Source: Clostridiales bacterium (GTDB lineage: Bacteria; Bacillota; Clostridia; Saccharofermentanales; Saccharofermentanaceae). From it: DNA of 64,000 nt. The stretch lies in assembly GCA_017427465.1 (NCBI GenBank), contig JAFRST010000045.1, positions 1 through 64,000 on the forward strand. Reading direction: 5' to 3'. Shown here piece by piece: positions 1 to 7,172 of the stretch (positions within the stretch are counted from its first letter, which is position 1; every line of letters begins with the position of its first letter). Below the pieces are notes generated by a model. The model was not told the origin of the DNA, did no database searches, and saw nothing but the letters and a program-made list of their open reading frames with translations. The position numbers and the translations under genes are program-made.

Positions 1-100
1 ATCGAATGGCAACTTGAACAAACAATACCGCCTTATATTTTGTGAAAAAGAGCAACGAGTCTTGTATTCCTTGCATAGCGGTAAAATAAATCCATAGCAA

Positions 101-139
101 CGTGTAGCATCATCTGCGTAAGTCCGGTTGATGCACACG
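101..139. other. Hairpin upstream of first gene
   Basis: A stem of about 11 bp (101-112 against 129-139, CGTGTAGCATCA/TGATGCACACG with one bulge) encloses the loop word GCGTAAGTCCG at 116-126. The same word recurs at 474-484 inside the terminator-like hairpin after the gene. It lies in the presumed 5' untranslated region of the 167-406 gene. Its function is not known. Confidence 0.4.
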
Positions 140-166
140 TTATTTTATTGATATGGAGGAATAACT

Positions 167-406
167 ATGAAACGTGTAGAATCAGCCTGTATTTGCCAGA
201 CATTGCATTTCCTGCTCAAAGAGGATGCTCCCCATGATTACGCTGTCCGATTGGTAAAGGAAGAGGTCGAGAAGTACAAGTCTTCTCTTGATAGGAATCA
301 TACTAAGTATAAAATCGTTAGCGAAGATACTCAGTCTGACGGATCTGTCATGATCAAGATCATCAAGCAGTACAACTATAGCGCTGTCGGCGATTATCTT
401 GATTAG
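167..406 (+). CDS. Small conserved-looking protein, function unknown
   Basis: A 79-residue soluble protein with no signal peptide or membrane segment. It has a GGAGG ribosome binding site at 155-159, 7 nt before the ATG, and is followed by a strong hairpin terminator, so it looks like a real single-gene transcript. The N-terminal part has a cysteine pair (CIC, residues 8-10) and amphipathic helices rich in K/E. The C-terminal part reads like a beta hairpin (YKIVSED...GSVMIKIIKQYN). I recall similar small uncharacterised proteins in Clostridia but cannot name a family. The leader carries a hairpin at 101-139. Confidence 0.7.
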   Translation: MKRVESACICQTLHFLLKEDAPHDYAVRLVKEEVEKYKSSLDRNHTKYKIVSEDTQSDGSVMIKIIKQYNYSAVGDYLD

Positions 407-459
407 GAAAAGATTTTCTTATGCATTTTTCGAAAAAATGATATACTTACCTCCGTAAT

Positions 460-511
460 GAGTAGCAATTGAAGCGTAAGTCCGATTACGGACTTGCGTT
501 TTTTGTTGCTC
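460..511 (+). terminator. Rho-independent terminator with extended stem
   Basis: The core stem AAGTCCG/CGGACTT (478-484 with 489-495, loop ATTA) is followed by GCGTTTTTT. An outer stem (460-468 with 503-511) extends it. It ends the 167-406 transcript and lies just before the MATE gene. Confidence 0.75.
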
Positions 512-540
512 TTTTATATTTGAAACGGAGATGAATAATA

Positions 541-1986
541 GTGAACGAATTAGATCTTGGTAAGGAAAAGATAAACAGGCTTATAGCGAAGTTTTCCGTC
601 CCCTGTGTTATCAGCATGGTTGTTGCATCACTTTATAACATAGTCGATCAGATATTCATAGGCTGGAGTGAAGCAGGTGCATTTGGAAATGCGGCGACCA
701 ATATCGTATATCCATTTACAGTCCTTGCTTTGGGCCTCGCCCTTCTAATTGGCGATGGTGCGGCGGCTGGTTTCAGTATTGCCTTGGGTATGGATAATAG
801 AAAAAAGGCAAATAAGAATATCGGTAACGGTCTTGTTATGCTTATAGGGCTGGCGATTGTTCTGTGCATCGTAGGCTTTGCCTTTCGAGTACAGATATTA
901 AAACTGTTCGGTGCAGACCCACAAGAGGAACTTTGCTACCGGTATGCTACAGAATACTTCCTGATAATATGCGGCGGCCTTCCCTTCTACATGATAGGTC
1001 AGGGCCTTAACGGCAGTATAAGAGCTGATGGCTCTCCGAAATACGCCATGGCATGTACCTTGGCAGGAGCCATAGCGAACCTCGTACTAGATCCCGTCTT
1101 CATATTTGTATTTGGTATGGGTGTACAAGGGGCAGCGATCGCAACCGTTATTGGTCAGATACTCACATTTGCCATGAGTGTCATTTATTTGTTCAGATCC
1201 AAACTGTTTAAGCTAGACCGTGATGCAGTCAGGATGGATCTTAAAACTATCGGCAACATCGTTACGGTAGGAATGGCGTCACTTATAGTTCAGCTCTCGA
1301 TAGTGATCATTATCGCTGTAAACAATAACCTTCTCGGTAAATACGGCTATGAGACGATTGCAAGCACAGGAGATGCATTCGGTGCCGTTACGCCTCTTGC
1401 AGTAGTCGGTATCGTGATGAAAGTTTTCGGTATTGTTGTATCGATCGTTATCGGTATCAGTCTTGGCGGACAACCGATAATCGGATTTAATCTTGGCGCC
1501 GGTAATAATGCAAGAGTGAAAGAGACGATCATAACGATTACCAAGCTCGTTCTTGCAGTAGGTCTTGTGGCTTTCCTGATATTCGAACTCTTCCCGGATG
1601 CAGTCATTTCTCTGTTCGGAAACCAAAATACGTCGGAGTATATGGAGTATGCGAGACTCTGCATCAGGATCTTCCTTAGTGGAATAATCCTCACGTGTTT
1701 CATCAAATCAGCTGCGATAATGCTTCAGTCGATGGGAAACAGCGTGAGATCAACGTTACTGGCACTCTTAAGGGATGTGATCATTTTTGTGCCGGCATCG
1801 ATTATACTTGCCAGTGTCTCGCACAGCATCGTAACCATGCTCTGGGCAGCATTGATATCAGACGTGATATCAGCAGTTATCGGGTTCGTATTTCTTATGA
1901 AAACACTTAAGAGTGTTTGTGCAACAGAACCTGTCAAAAAGGCAAAAGGATTATCAGAAGGTGATATTGCCCTGTCAAATGAGTAG
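541..1986 (+). CDS. MATE family multidrug/Na+ efflux transporter
   Basis: A 481-residue integral membrane protein with about 12 hydrophobic segments, the usual MATE length and the two-fold MATE pattern. It opens with a cytoplasmic KINRLIAKFSVPCVISMVVASLYN-type segment, and the second half begins near residue 240 (TIGNIVTVGMASLIVQ). MATE proteins export cationic drugs or metabolites from the cytoplasm in exchange for Na+ or H+. Start: GTG at 541 with GGAG at 527-530; the nearby ATG at 531 is out of frame. A terminator hairpin separates it from the gene before, and the next gene starts 17 nt downstream, so the two may be cotranscribed. Substrate cannot be read from sequence. Confidence 0.93.
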   Translation: MNELDLGKEKINRLIAKFSVPCVISMVVASLYNIVDQIFIGWSEAGAFGNAATNIVYPFTVLALGLALLIGDGAAAGFSIALGMDNRKKANKNIGNGLVMLIGLAIVLCIVGFAFRVQILKLFGADPQEELCYRYATEYFLIICGGLPFYMIGQGLNGSIRADGSPKYAMACTLAGAIANLVLDPVFIFVFGMGVQGAAIATVIGQILTFAMSVIYLFRSKLFKLDRDAVRMDLKTIGNIVTVGMASLIVQLSIVIIIAVNNNLLGKYGYETIASTGDAFGAVTPLAVVGIVMKVFGIVVSIVIGISLGGQPIIGFNLGAGNNARVKETIITITKLVLAVGLVAFLIFELFPDAVISLFGNQNTSEYMEYARLCIRIFLSGIILTCFIKSAAIMLQSMGNSVRSTLLALLRDVIIFVPASIILASVSHSIVTMLWAALISDVISAVIGFVFLMKTLKSVCATEPVKKAKGLSEGDIALSNE

Positions 1987-2003
1987 ATTTAAGTGAGGTA
2001 AAA

Positions 2004-2309
2004 ATGAATCAGTTAGAAATTGTTAAAAGTAAGATAGCAGCCTTATACAAGGTTCATCCGAACGTTCACGTAAATATCAAGTTGAAAGACCATAAAAAGG
2101 GAGAGATTACTAATCTTCCGGTAGTTATCAAAGCTTTATATGCTAACATGTTTGAAGTTGAGGATCGCAATGCGAAACCTCCCAAGACATATGTATATCA
2201 ATATGTTGATGTAATAACAAAGGAGATCGAAATACTTGAGATAGCAAACAGCATTCCTCGCAACGAAGAAAGACCAAGCCGTGCCAGGCACGGTAATCAT
2301 AGCATATAG
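2004..2309 (+). CDS. veg: Veg-like (DUF1021) small protein
   Basis: A 101-residue protein. The central part (IKLKDHKKGE, then VIKALYANMFEVE, YVYQYVDVITKEIEIL) follows the order of the Bacillus Veg protein, where a basic loop precedes a GILxxTYPSVF strand and a VSYSYADILTxxVEL ending. Veg is a small Sm-fold-like protein that stimulates biofilm genes in B. subtilis, possibly through SinR. Residues 85-101 form a basic tail that Veg lacks. The start at 2004 has GAGG 1991-1997 as ribosome binding site. It follows the MATE gene by 17 nt. The family match is from memory and moderate. Confidence 0.6.
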   Translation: MNQLEIVKSKIAALYKVHPNVHVNIKLKDHKKGEITNLPVVIKALYANMFEVEDRNAKPPKTYVYQYVDVITKEIEILEIANSIPRNEERPSRARHGNHSI

Positions 2310-2338
2310 TTATTTCGACACTGTTGTCGCAAAATAAC
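2309..2338. terminator. Bidirectional hairpin between veg-like gene and citrate synthase
   Basis: GTTATTT-CGACA / TGTCG-CA-AAATAAC (2309-2320 with 2325-2338) forms a hairpin with A/T ends on both sides. It sits in the 71-bp gap between two convergent genes and probably terminates both. Confidence 0.55.
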
Positions 2339-2380
2339 CGACAAAGAGCAGGGTCTCGGAAAGTAATTCGATTGTTTTCT

Positions 2381-3748
2381 TTAATCACGGTCTCCAATTG
2401 GAAGATAATCAACTCGAGGCTGAACATTTTTATAAGCTGGACGGATTATCTTGCCCTTGCCGTTAAGTTCTTCGATTCTGTGGGCTGACCATCCGGCAAT
2501 CCTTGCTATGGCAAAGAGCGGAGTGTAGAGCTCCATCGGAATACCGAGCATTGAATATACGAATCCGCTGTAGAAATCAATATTTGCCGATACTCCCTTG
2601 TAGATTTTACGCTCGGCAGCGATAAGATCAGCAGAAAGCTTTTCGACTCTCTCATAGAATTCGAATTCCTTAGTGCGGCCCTTCTCTGCTGAAAGTTCCT
2701 TAACGTAGTTCTTGAAAATCTGCGCCCTTGGATCTGAGATCGAATAGATTGCATGGCCCATGCCGTAGATAACGCCTGAATGGTCGAAAGCGTCCTTGTG
2801 CAGGATCCTCTCGAGATATGCGAGGATTTCATCGTTATCTTCCCAATCGGAGATGCTCTTCTCGAGTTCCTTGAACATCTTGACGACCATGATGTTCGCA
2901 CCGCCGTGCTTAGGTCCCTTAAGAGAACTCAAAGCAGCAACAATGGCTGCATAAGTATCAGTTCCGGAACTTGTTACGACGTGGGTCGTAAATGTGGAAT
3001 TGTTACCACCACCATGCTCAGCATGGAGCATGAGAGAAACGTCTAATATCTTTGCTTCAAGAGGAGTGAACTTGTTGTCAGGTCTTAACATGTAGAGAAA
3101 ATTTTCTGCAGTGGATAAGTCCGGTCTTGGTCTGTGAACTACAAGTGAGTCACGGTCAAGATAGTATTTCATAGCATTGTAGCTATGTACCGCAAGGCTG
3201 GGGAAGATGGAGATCAATTCCAGAGACTGTCTTAAAACATTGGGAATCGATGTGTCAGCTGCCTGCGTATCGTAAGCATAGAGGTTAAGAACACCTCTCT
3301 GAATGTTGTTCATCAGATCTGATGAAGGCTTCTGCATGATTACGTCCCTGAAGAAGTTTTTTGGCATCTTGGAGCGTGATTCTGCAAGAAGTGCACGGAA
3401 ATTTCTTAATTCCTCCTCGTTAGGGAGTTTTCCGAACAGCAGAAGATAAGTGGTCTCTTCAAAACCGCAGTGCATCTCTTCGGGCTGTCCCTTAATTATA
3501 TCTTTTACGTTGATTCCGCGATAAAACAGTTCGCCGGGTGCAGGAACAGTCTTGCCATCAACGGTTTTAGTAGCGTTGACTTCAGATATTCTGGTAAGTC
3601 CTGTAAGAACTCCTTTGCCGTTAATGTCTCTCAGGCCTCGCTTGACATCGTAAGTGGTGTAGAGCTCAGGATCTATGACATTGTCCTGACAAATCTGCGC
3701 AAGACGTTGGATTTCAGGTGTGATCTTTGAATAGTTATTAATTGCCAT
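2381..3748 (-). CDS. gltA: Citrate synthase
   Basis: A 455-residue cytoplasmic enzyme condensing acetyl-CoA and oxaloacetate to citrate. The family's active-site regions are visible: HAEHGGGNNSTF (first catalytic His region), KGPKHGGAN, and GMGHAIYSISDPRA with the second His and CoA-binding stretch, then the C-terminal ANIDFYSGFVYSMLGIP segment carrying the catalytic Asp. The length suits the approximately 450-residue clostridial type. Start at 3748 with GGGG/AGGGGATGG just upstream on the minus strand. It is monocistronic and faces convergently into the Veg-like gene. In fermentative Clostridia it normally serves glutamate synthesis rather than a full TCA cycle. Confidence 0.95.
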   Translation of the reverse strand: MAINNYSKITPEIQRLAQICQDNVIDPELYTTYDVKRGLRDINGKGVLTGLTRISEVNATKTVDGKTVPAPGELFYRGINVKDIIKGQPEEMHCGFEETTYLLLFGKLPNEEELRNFRALLAESRSKMPKNFFRDVIMQKPSSDLMNNIQRGVLNLYAYDTQAADTSIPNVLRQSLELISIFPSLAVHSYNAMKYYLDRDSLVVHRPRPDLSTAENFLYMLRPDNKFTPLEAKILDVSLMLHAEHGGGNNSTFTTHVVTSSGTDTYAAIVAALSSLKGPKHGGANIMVVKMFKELEKSISDWEDNDEILAYLERILHKDAFDHSGVIYGMGHAIYSISDPRAQIFKNYVKELSAEKGRTKEFEFYERVEKLSADLIAAERKIYKGVSANIDFYSGFVYSMLGIPMELYTPLFAIARIAGWSAHRIEELNGKGKIIRPAYKNVQPRVDYLPIGDRD

Positions 3749-3960
3749 AAGCCATCCCCTTTCTGTAACTTAAGGCTATGCTACAAATGATGAACATAAT
3801 ACTTATTATTTTAAAGATATAAGAAGCACAAATCAATTTGGACAAGATTCTGCCACTCTCTATATGCGTATACGAATTTTGATTTTCATAAGATAATCAA
3901 TTATCTCGACGAAGAGCAAGCTCTCGGGAAGCTGTTTCCGGGACCTGTTTTTGACTGCGA

Positions 3961-3969
3961 TGATATAAT
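3961..3969 (+). promoter_or_regulatory. Extended -10 promoter for membrane protein gene
   Basis: TGATATAAT at 3961-3969 is a perfect TG-N-TATAAT extended -10, 75 nt before the ATG at 4044. No clear -35 is present, as is typical for extended -10 promoters. The remaining divergent gap 3749-3960 is AT-rich with no other clear feature. Confidence 0.5.
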
Positions 3970-4043
3970 TATTTCAAATAAGATCAGAAGCTAGAGAAAA
4001 GGTTTGAGGTCATTCAGTCAGAACTCAAAACAGGATTAATGAT

Positions 4044-4676
4044 ATGGAAAAGCATTTCAATAAGTTTTCAGTCCCGTTAGGATTACTCGATTATGTTAAT
4101 CCTATCTTCTATACGATCACGATAGTAACGATCATAAGAAATACTTATGGTGCTGTGGGTGTCCCGTATAACATCATAATGGTGATCGGTGCCGTGATAT
4201 CTATCCTGTTCGGTTTTGTTATCCCTACGGGCAAGGTAATTGTCGGACTTGGAATTATCGAGTTCAAGATGCCGGTCAGTCTTGTGTTCGCAGTGAACAG
4301 CGGAATACTTCTGTCTGGTCTCATGGTATGCAAATACATGATGAACATGCATGTCTTTGTTCTGGCGATAATGGCGGCGATCATAGTGCTGCTTTTGTTC
4401 CTTTTGTATCGCAAGACAAAGAAGATGAATACGATTGCTGTACTTACGGGGGCAGTCGGATATCTGATGCTGTACGTATCATTGATAACTCTCTCAGTTA
4501 AAACCGGGATCTTAATACCGATCATCATGTATGCAATAGCAATTTTGCTATTTGTAATGCTCTGCGTAATCGGAATAAAAGCTGATCTCAAGAACCCGAA
4601 GGTACACTGGGTTATCGAGATTTCAAATGTTATATGTCAAATGATGGTTGCGGTCGCAACGGTTATATTGCTTTAG
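4044..4676 (+). CDS. Unknown polytopic membrane protein
   Basis: A 210-residue very hydrophobic protein with about six to seven transmembrane segments covering almost its full length (e.g. residues 15-35, 40-60, 75-95, 100-118, 125-150, 155-175, 190-208). It has only short polar loops and no recognisable catalytic motif. It starts at an ATG in a plausible context behind an extended -10 promoter and ends before a bidirectional terminator, so it is a single-gene unit. I do not recognise the family. Confidence 0.6.
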   Translation: MEKHFNKFSVPLGLLDYVNPIFYTITIVTIIRNTYGAVGVPYNIIMVIGAVISILFGFVIPTGKVIVGLGIIEFKMPVSLVFAVNSGILLSGLMVCKYMMNMHVFVLAIMAAIIVLLLFLLYRKTKKMNTIAVLTGAVGYLMLYVSLITLSVKTGILIPIIMYAIAILLFVMLCVIGIKADLKNPKVHWVIEISNVICQMMVAVATVILL

Positions 4677-4706
4677 AGTGGTAAATAATATTATATTGTC
4701 GGAAAT

Positions 4707-4739
4707 AAGAAACGGGTGCCCGGCGGACACCCATTTCTT
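4707..4739. terminator. Bidirectional terminator
   Basis: AAGAAACGGGTG (4707-4718) pairs with CACCCATTTCTT (4728-4739). The stem is flanked by A-rich and T-rich ends, so it can stop transcription from both the membrane protein gene (plus) and the HU gene (minus). Confidence 0.75.
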
Positions 4740-4762
4740 AACTCATATTCAGTAGAACAGAA

Positions 4763-5062
4763 TTACTTCTTGCTCTTCTTAGAAGGCTTTGTGTTAACCT
4801 TGTCCTTGAGAGCCTTACCAGCCTTGAACTTAGGAGCTGTGCAAGCTGCAATCTTTGTTGTAGCACCTGTCTGAGGGTTGCGTCCTGTTCTTGCAGCTCT
4901 CTTGGATGTTTCAAAAGAACCGAAGCCAATAAGCTGAACCTTTCCGCCGTTCTGAAGCTCATCACCGACTGTCTCGATGAAAGCCTTAACTGCAGCGTCC
5001 GCAGCTGTCTTGGAAATACCAGCCTTTAAAGCCATAGCTTCAACTAATTCTTGTCTATTCAT
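4763..5062 (-). CDS. hup: HU family DNA-binding protein
   Basis: A 99-residue nucleoid protein. The N-terminal MNRQELVEAMALKAGISKTAADAAVKAF is the helical dimer domain. IGFGSFETSKRAARTGRNPQTG is the beta arm with the conserved R-x-G-R-NP tip that intercalates into the minor groove. A lysine-rich tail (TKPSKKSKK) extends past the usual end. It has a GGAGG ribosome binding site about 7 nt before the ATG and a TATAAT-type -10 at 5132-5137 (minus). The 5' leader holds a 6-bp hairpin at 5099-5124 (TGTCGG/CCGACA). A single-gene transcript ending in a shared terminator. Confidence 0.96.
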   Translation of the reverse strand: MNRQELVEAMALKAGISKTAADAAVKAFIETVGDELQNGGKVQLIGFGSFETSKRAARTGRNPQTGATTKIAACTAPKFKAGKALKDKVNTKPSKKSKK

Positions 5063-5267
5063 AATAGAACCTCCATTAAAAAATGTTATTAATACACTGT
5101 CGGGCAGCCGTTAGAAGCCGACAACGTGGTTATTATATAAAACAAAGAACTATTAAAGAAGAGAAACTACCAAAAAAAGTTTACATATATTTAAAGTTGT
5201 ATTGATTTATAGGAATAATAGTCGCCCCTATAATGAATATAAGAATAAAGCAAAGGGGGATCAGATT

Positions 5268-5609
5268 ATGGCATTAGTAGACGCTTTGAAAGATAAGATA
5301 TTGAAGCTGGGATCTAAGCAGAAGCTTGATGCCATCATCAAGTATTCCGGCAATCCCAATGAAGACATAAGAGTAACGGTAGCAATAGCCTTGGGCATGA
5401 TAGCTACTTATAATTCAGGGATGGCTTTGATACCCTTGCTTCGAGACCAATCACCTATGGTAAGAGCGACAGCATGTGAATCTGCAGCTGCTATACATGC
5501 GAAAGTATGTGAGGAGTACGTAAAGAAACTGGCTTTTACAGAAACTGACACAAATGTTAAGCAAGTTGCCAAGAGAGCATATGACCAGCTCAAGGACAGA
5601 GTTGCATAA
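5268..5609 (+). CDS. Short HEAT-repeat protein
   Basis: 113 residues from the ATG at 5268, chosen because AAAGGGGG at 5252-5259 sits 8 nt upstream. An upstream in-frame ATG at 5202 has no such site. The sequence reads as two or three helical HEAT/PBS-lyase-like repeats: IKYSGNPNEDIRVTVAIALGMI, LIPLLRDQSPMVRATACESAAAI and FTETDTNVKQVAKRAYDQL, each with the D-x-x-V/I-R/K turn. Such proteins are binding scaffolds, and no catalytic residues are visible. Single gene with its own terminator. Confidence 0.75.
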   Translation: MALVDALKDKILKLGSKQKLDAIIKYSGNPNEDIRVTVAIALGMIATYNSGMALIPLLRDQSPMVRATACESAAAIHAKVCEEYVKKLAFTETDTNVKQVAKRAYDQLKDRVA

Positions 5610-5650
5610 GGAACTGACATTCCTTCAGACATATTGCTCCTTTCTCCACG

Positions 5651-5684
5651 ACAAAGCCCCTCACTCACCCCCAGGGGCTTTGTT
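5651..5684. terminator. Bidirectional terminator
   Basis: ACAAAGCCCC (5651-5660) pairs with GGGGCTTTGT (5674-5683) around a C-rich loop. It lies between the HEAT gene (plus) and the zinc-ribbon gene (minus), which converge. Confidence 0.8.
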
Positions 5685-5695
5685 ATGTTAGGAAC

Positions 5696-6709
5696 TTATT
5701 TCTTTCTCCATTGAGAATACCTGTTTCTCAGGATCTCCAGGTCAGCTTCAGGACTGGTATCGAAATGAATATGGACCTGTAAAAATGCCGCTCTGACTCG
5801 ATTAACCGTTTCAATAGGCGGGAGTTTTCCGGGAATGTTTACATAAACAATGCCTTTGGTCCTGCATATGTATTCTTTAACGCAGATTACTTTGTCTGAG
5901 CAGCAAACATCAATAGCCAGACCGATATCCGGAACCAGAGCTGTTATAGGAATGCCAACAGGATCTTCCGAATCTGTAATAGTTCCTAATCCGTTCTTCC
6001 CGGCATAGTATATGACTGCCAGTTGAGGAAGCAGATACTCGAAATCCTTGGATATCTTCTTAATATGCAACCTTTGTTCGCGCAGGAGCTTTATTTCATT
6101 AGCTACGCAAAAAGGACACATACGGCCTTGGGCTCTGGAATAGACGACAGCTTGGTAGTCGTTACCGCATCTGCTACAGTGCCACCAGACCTTAGATCGG
6201 TTCATATAGGTGATTCTTTCCGGAGAAAGGGTCTTATTCTTATCGGACCACTCAGGAATAAGCTGAGGATGAGTTGTAGCCAGATCGTTGAAACCCTTCC
6301 AGACTCTTTGACCGGTACAATAAGGGCAGCCATGTCCTTCGGTGCGGTCGGCAATACGTGCTTTCCACTCATGTCCGTTCTCACAGACCCACATAACTTC
6401 TCTGTTAGACGAAGAAGATACCTCAGAAGGCTTCATTATGTTATCAGGTGACCATGTCTTAGCCACCTCCGGGAAGAGCGTCTCCAGATCGTTATAGCCT
6501 TTGAGTACGGCTCTGTGTTCACAATAAGGACAGCCGCTGCCCGCTAGCACCCTGTTTTTGACAGTAGCTTCCCAAGTATGACCTTTCTCGCAGATCCACA
6601 GAACCTTCTTATGTGAACCACAGGAAACATCAGAAGGAGAGAGTTCATTTTCAGGGGACCATTGTAAGGCAAGGTCCGGTCTTTCTTCGAACAGGGACTT
6701 TCGCCTCAT
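5696..6709 (-). CDS. Triple zinc-ribbon protein with nuclease-fold-like C-terminus
   Basis: 337 residues from the ATG at 6709. Three DUF4379-type treble-clef/zinc-ribbon units occupy residues about 12-60, 63-130 and 133-190. Each has a tryptophan-rich approach (LQWSPE, KTWSPD, PEWSD), a first metal pair or C-x-x-GH (WICEKGHTW, WVCENGHEW, WHCSRCGNDY) and a CPYC/CPFC pair. Family members often carry a Vsr-like PD-(D/E)xK domain. Here VPDIGLAIDVCC, then KEYICRTKGIVYVNIP near residues 255-300, has that shape, but the E-x-K signature is not intact. The ATG overlaps the stop of a 49-residue ORF upstream (ATGA). Function unknown; DNA binding or processing is a guess from the family. Confidence 0.75.
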   Translation of the reverse strand: MRRKSLFEERPDLALQWSPENELSPSDVSCGSHKKVLWICEKGHTWEATVKNRVLAGSGCPYCEHRAVLKGYNDLETLFPEVAKTWSPDNIMKPSEVSSSSNREVMWVCENGHEWKARIADRTEGHGCPYCTGQRVWKGFNDLATTHPQLIPEWSDKNKTLSPERITYMNRSKVWWHCSRCGNDYQAVVYSRAQGRMCPFCVANEIKLLREQRLHIKKISKDFEYLLPQLAVIYYAGKNGLGTITDSEDPVGIPITALVPDIGLAIDVCCSDKVICVKEYICRTKGIVYVNIPGKLPPIETVNRVRAAFLQVHIHFDTSPEADLEILRNRYSQWRKK

Positions 6710-6855
6710 AACGGAAGATCGTCGATGCACATGAAATAGACGCCGATCTTCTTGATCTGAGCATCAATGTCGTACCTGACCTTAGTTACCCGAAATAGAT
6801 TTCGCCTAAATCGATTTAGGAGAACAGCAAGTGTTCCAGCCCATATCACAGTCAT
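6706..6855 (-). CDS. 49-residue ORF coupled to zinc-ribbon gene
   Basis: A minus-strand ORF from the ATG at 6855 to the TGA at 6706-6708. It has GGAGG about 8 nt before the start, and its stop overlaps the ATG of the zinc-ribbon gene (ATGA). Residues 1-13 are hydrophobic (MTVIWAGTLAVLL), followed by a basic segment (NRFRRNLFR). The second half (RYDIDAQIKKIGVYFMCIDDLPL) looks like a structured beta-alpha segment. It may be a small protein in its own right or a leader for translational coupling. No family recognised. Confidence 0.45.
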   Translation of the reverse strand: MTVIWAGTLAVLLNRFRRNLFRVTKVRYDIDAQIKKIGVYFMCIDDLPL

Positions 6856-7172
6856 TATCTTAACCTCCATTATTCTTAAAGTAAGAATAAGAAAGGGACT
6901 GGAAAAATGCCAATGTGCGATTGAGACCTCGGATGTAAACGGGACTTAGTCTCACACATCCTTGCAAACCCTGTATAAAAGTGGTTATATCCTAATGAAA
7001 ATACGCCGCGAGGCCTTTATTCTCACGGCGTATTGGAAAAATCGAAAATTGCAAATGTGCGATTTTATTAGGGTTTGGGAGGATTGGCACCCAATTGGCA
7101 TCCTTTTGGCATCCTAAGCGGCATACCTCAAAATCGCAAACGCAATAAATAAAGGCGTTTCAGGACGTGAAA
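6856..7172. repeat. Gene-free 317-bp region with hairpin and 11-bp repeats
   Basis: No ORF with a ribosome binding site is visible. The hairpin AATACGCCG/CGGCGTATT (7000-7008 with 7026-7034) is followed by TTTTC on the minus strand and may terminate lysS. Two near copies of the word AATGTGCGATT lie at about 6910-6923 and 7052-7065. TTGGCAYCC occurs three times at exactly 11-bp steps (7084, 7095, 7106). The mutually exclusive short stems TGAGAC/GTCTCA and GGATGT/ACATCC overlap at about 6923-6961. Confidence 0.5.
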
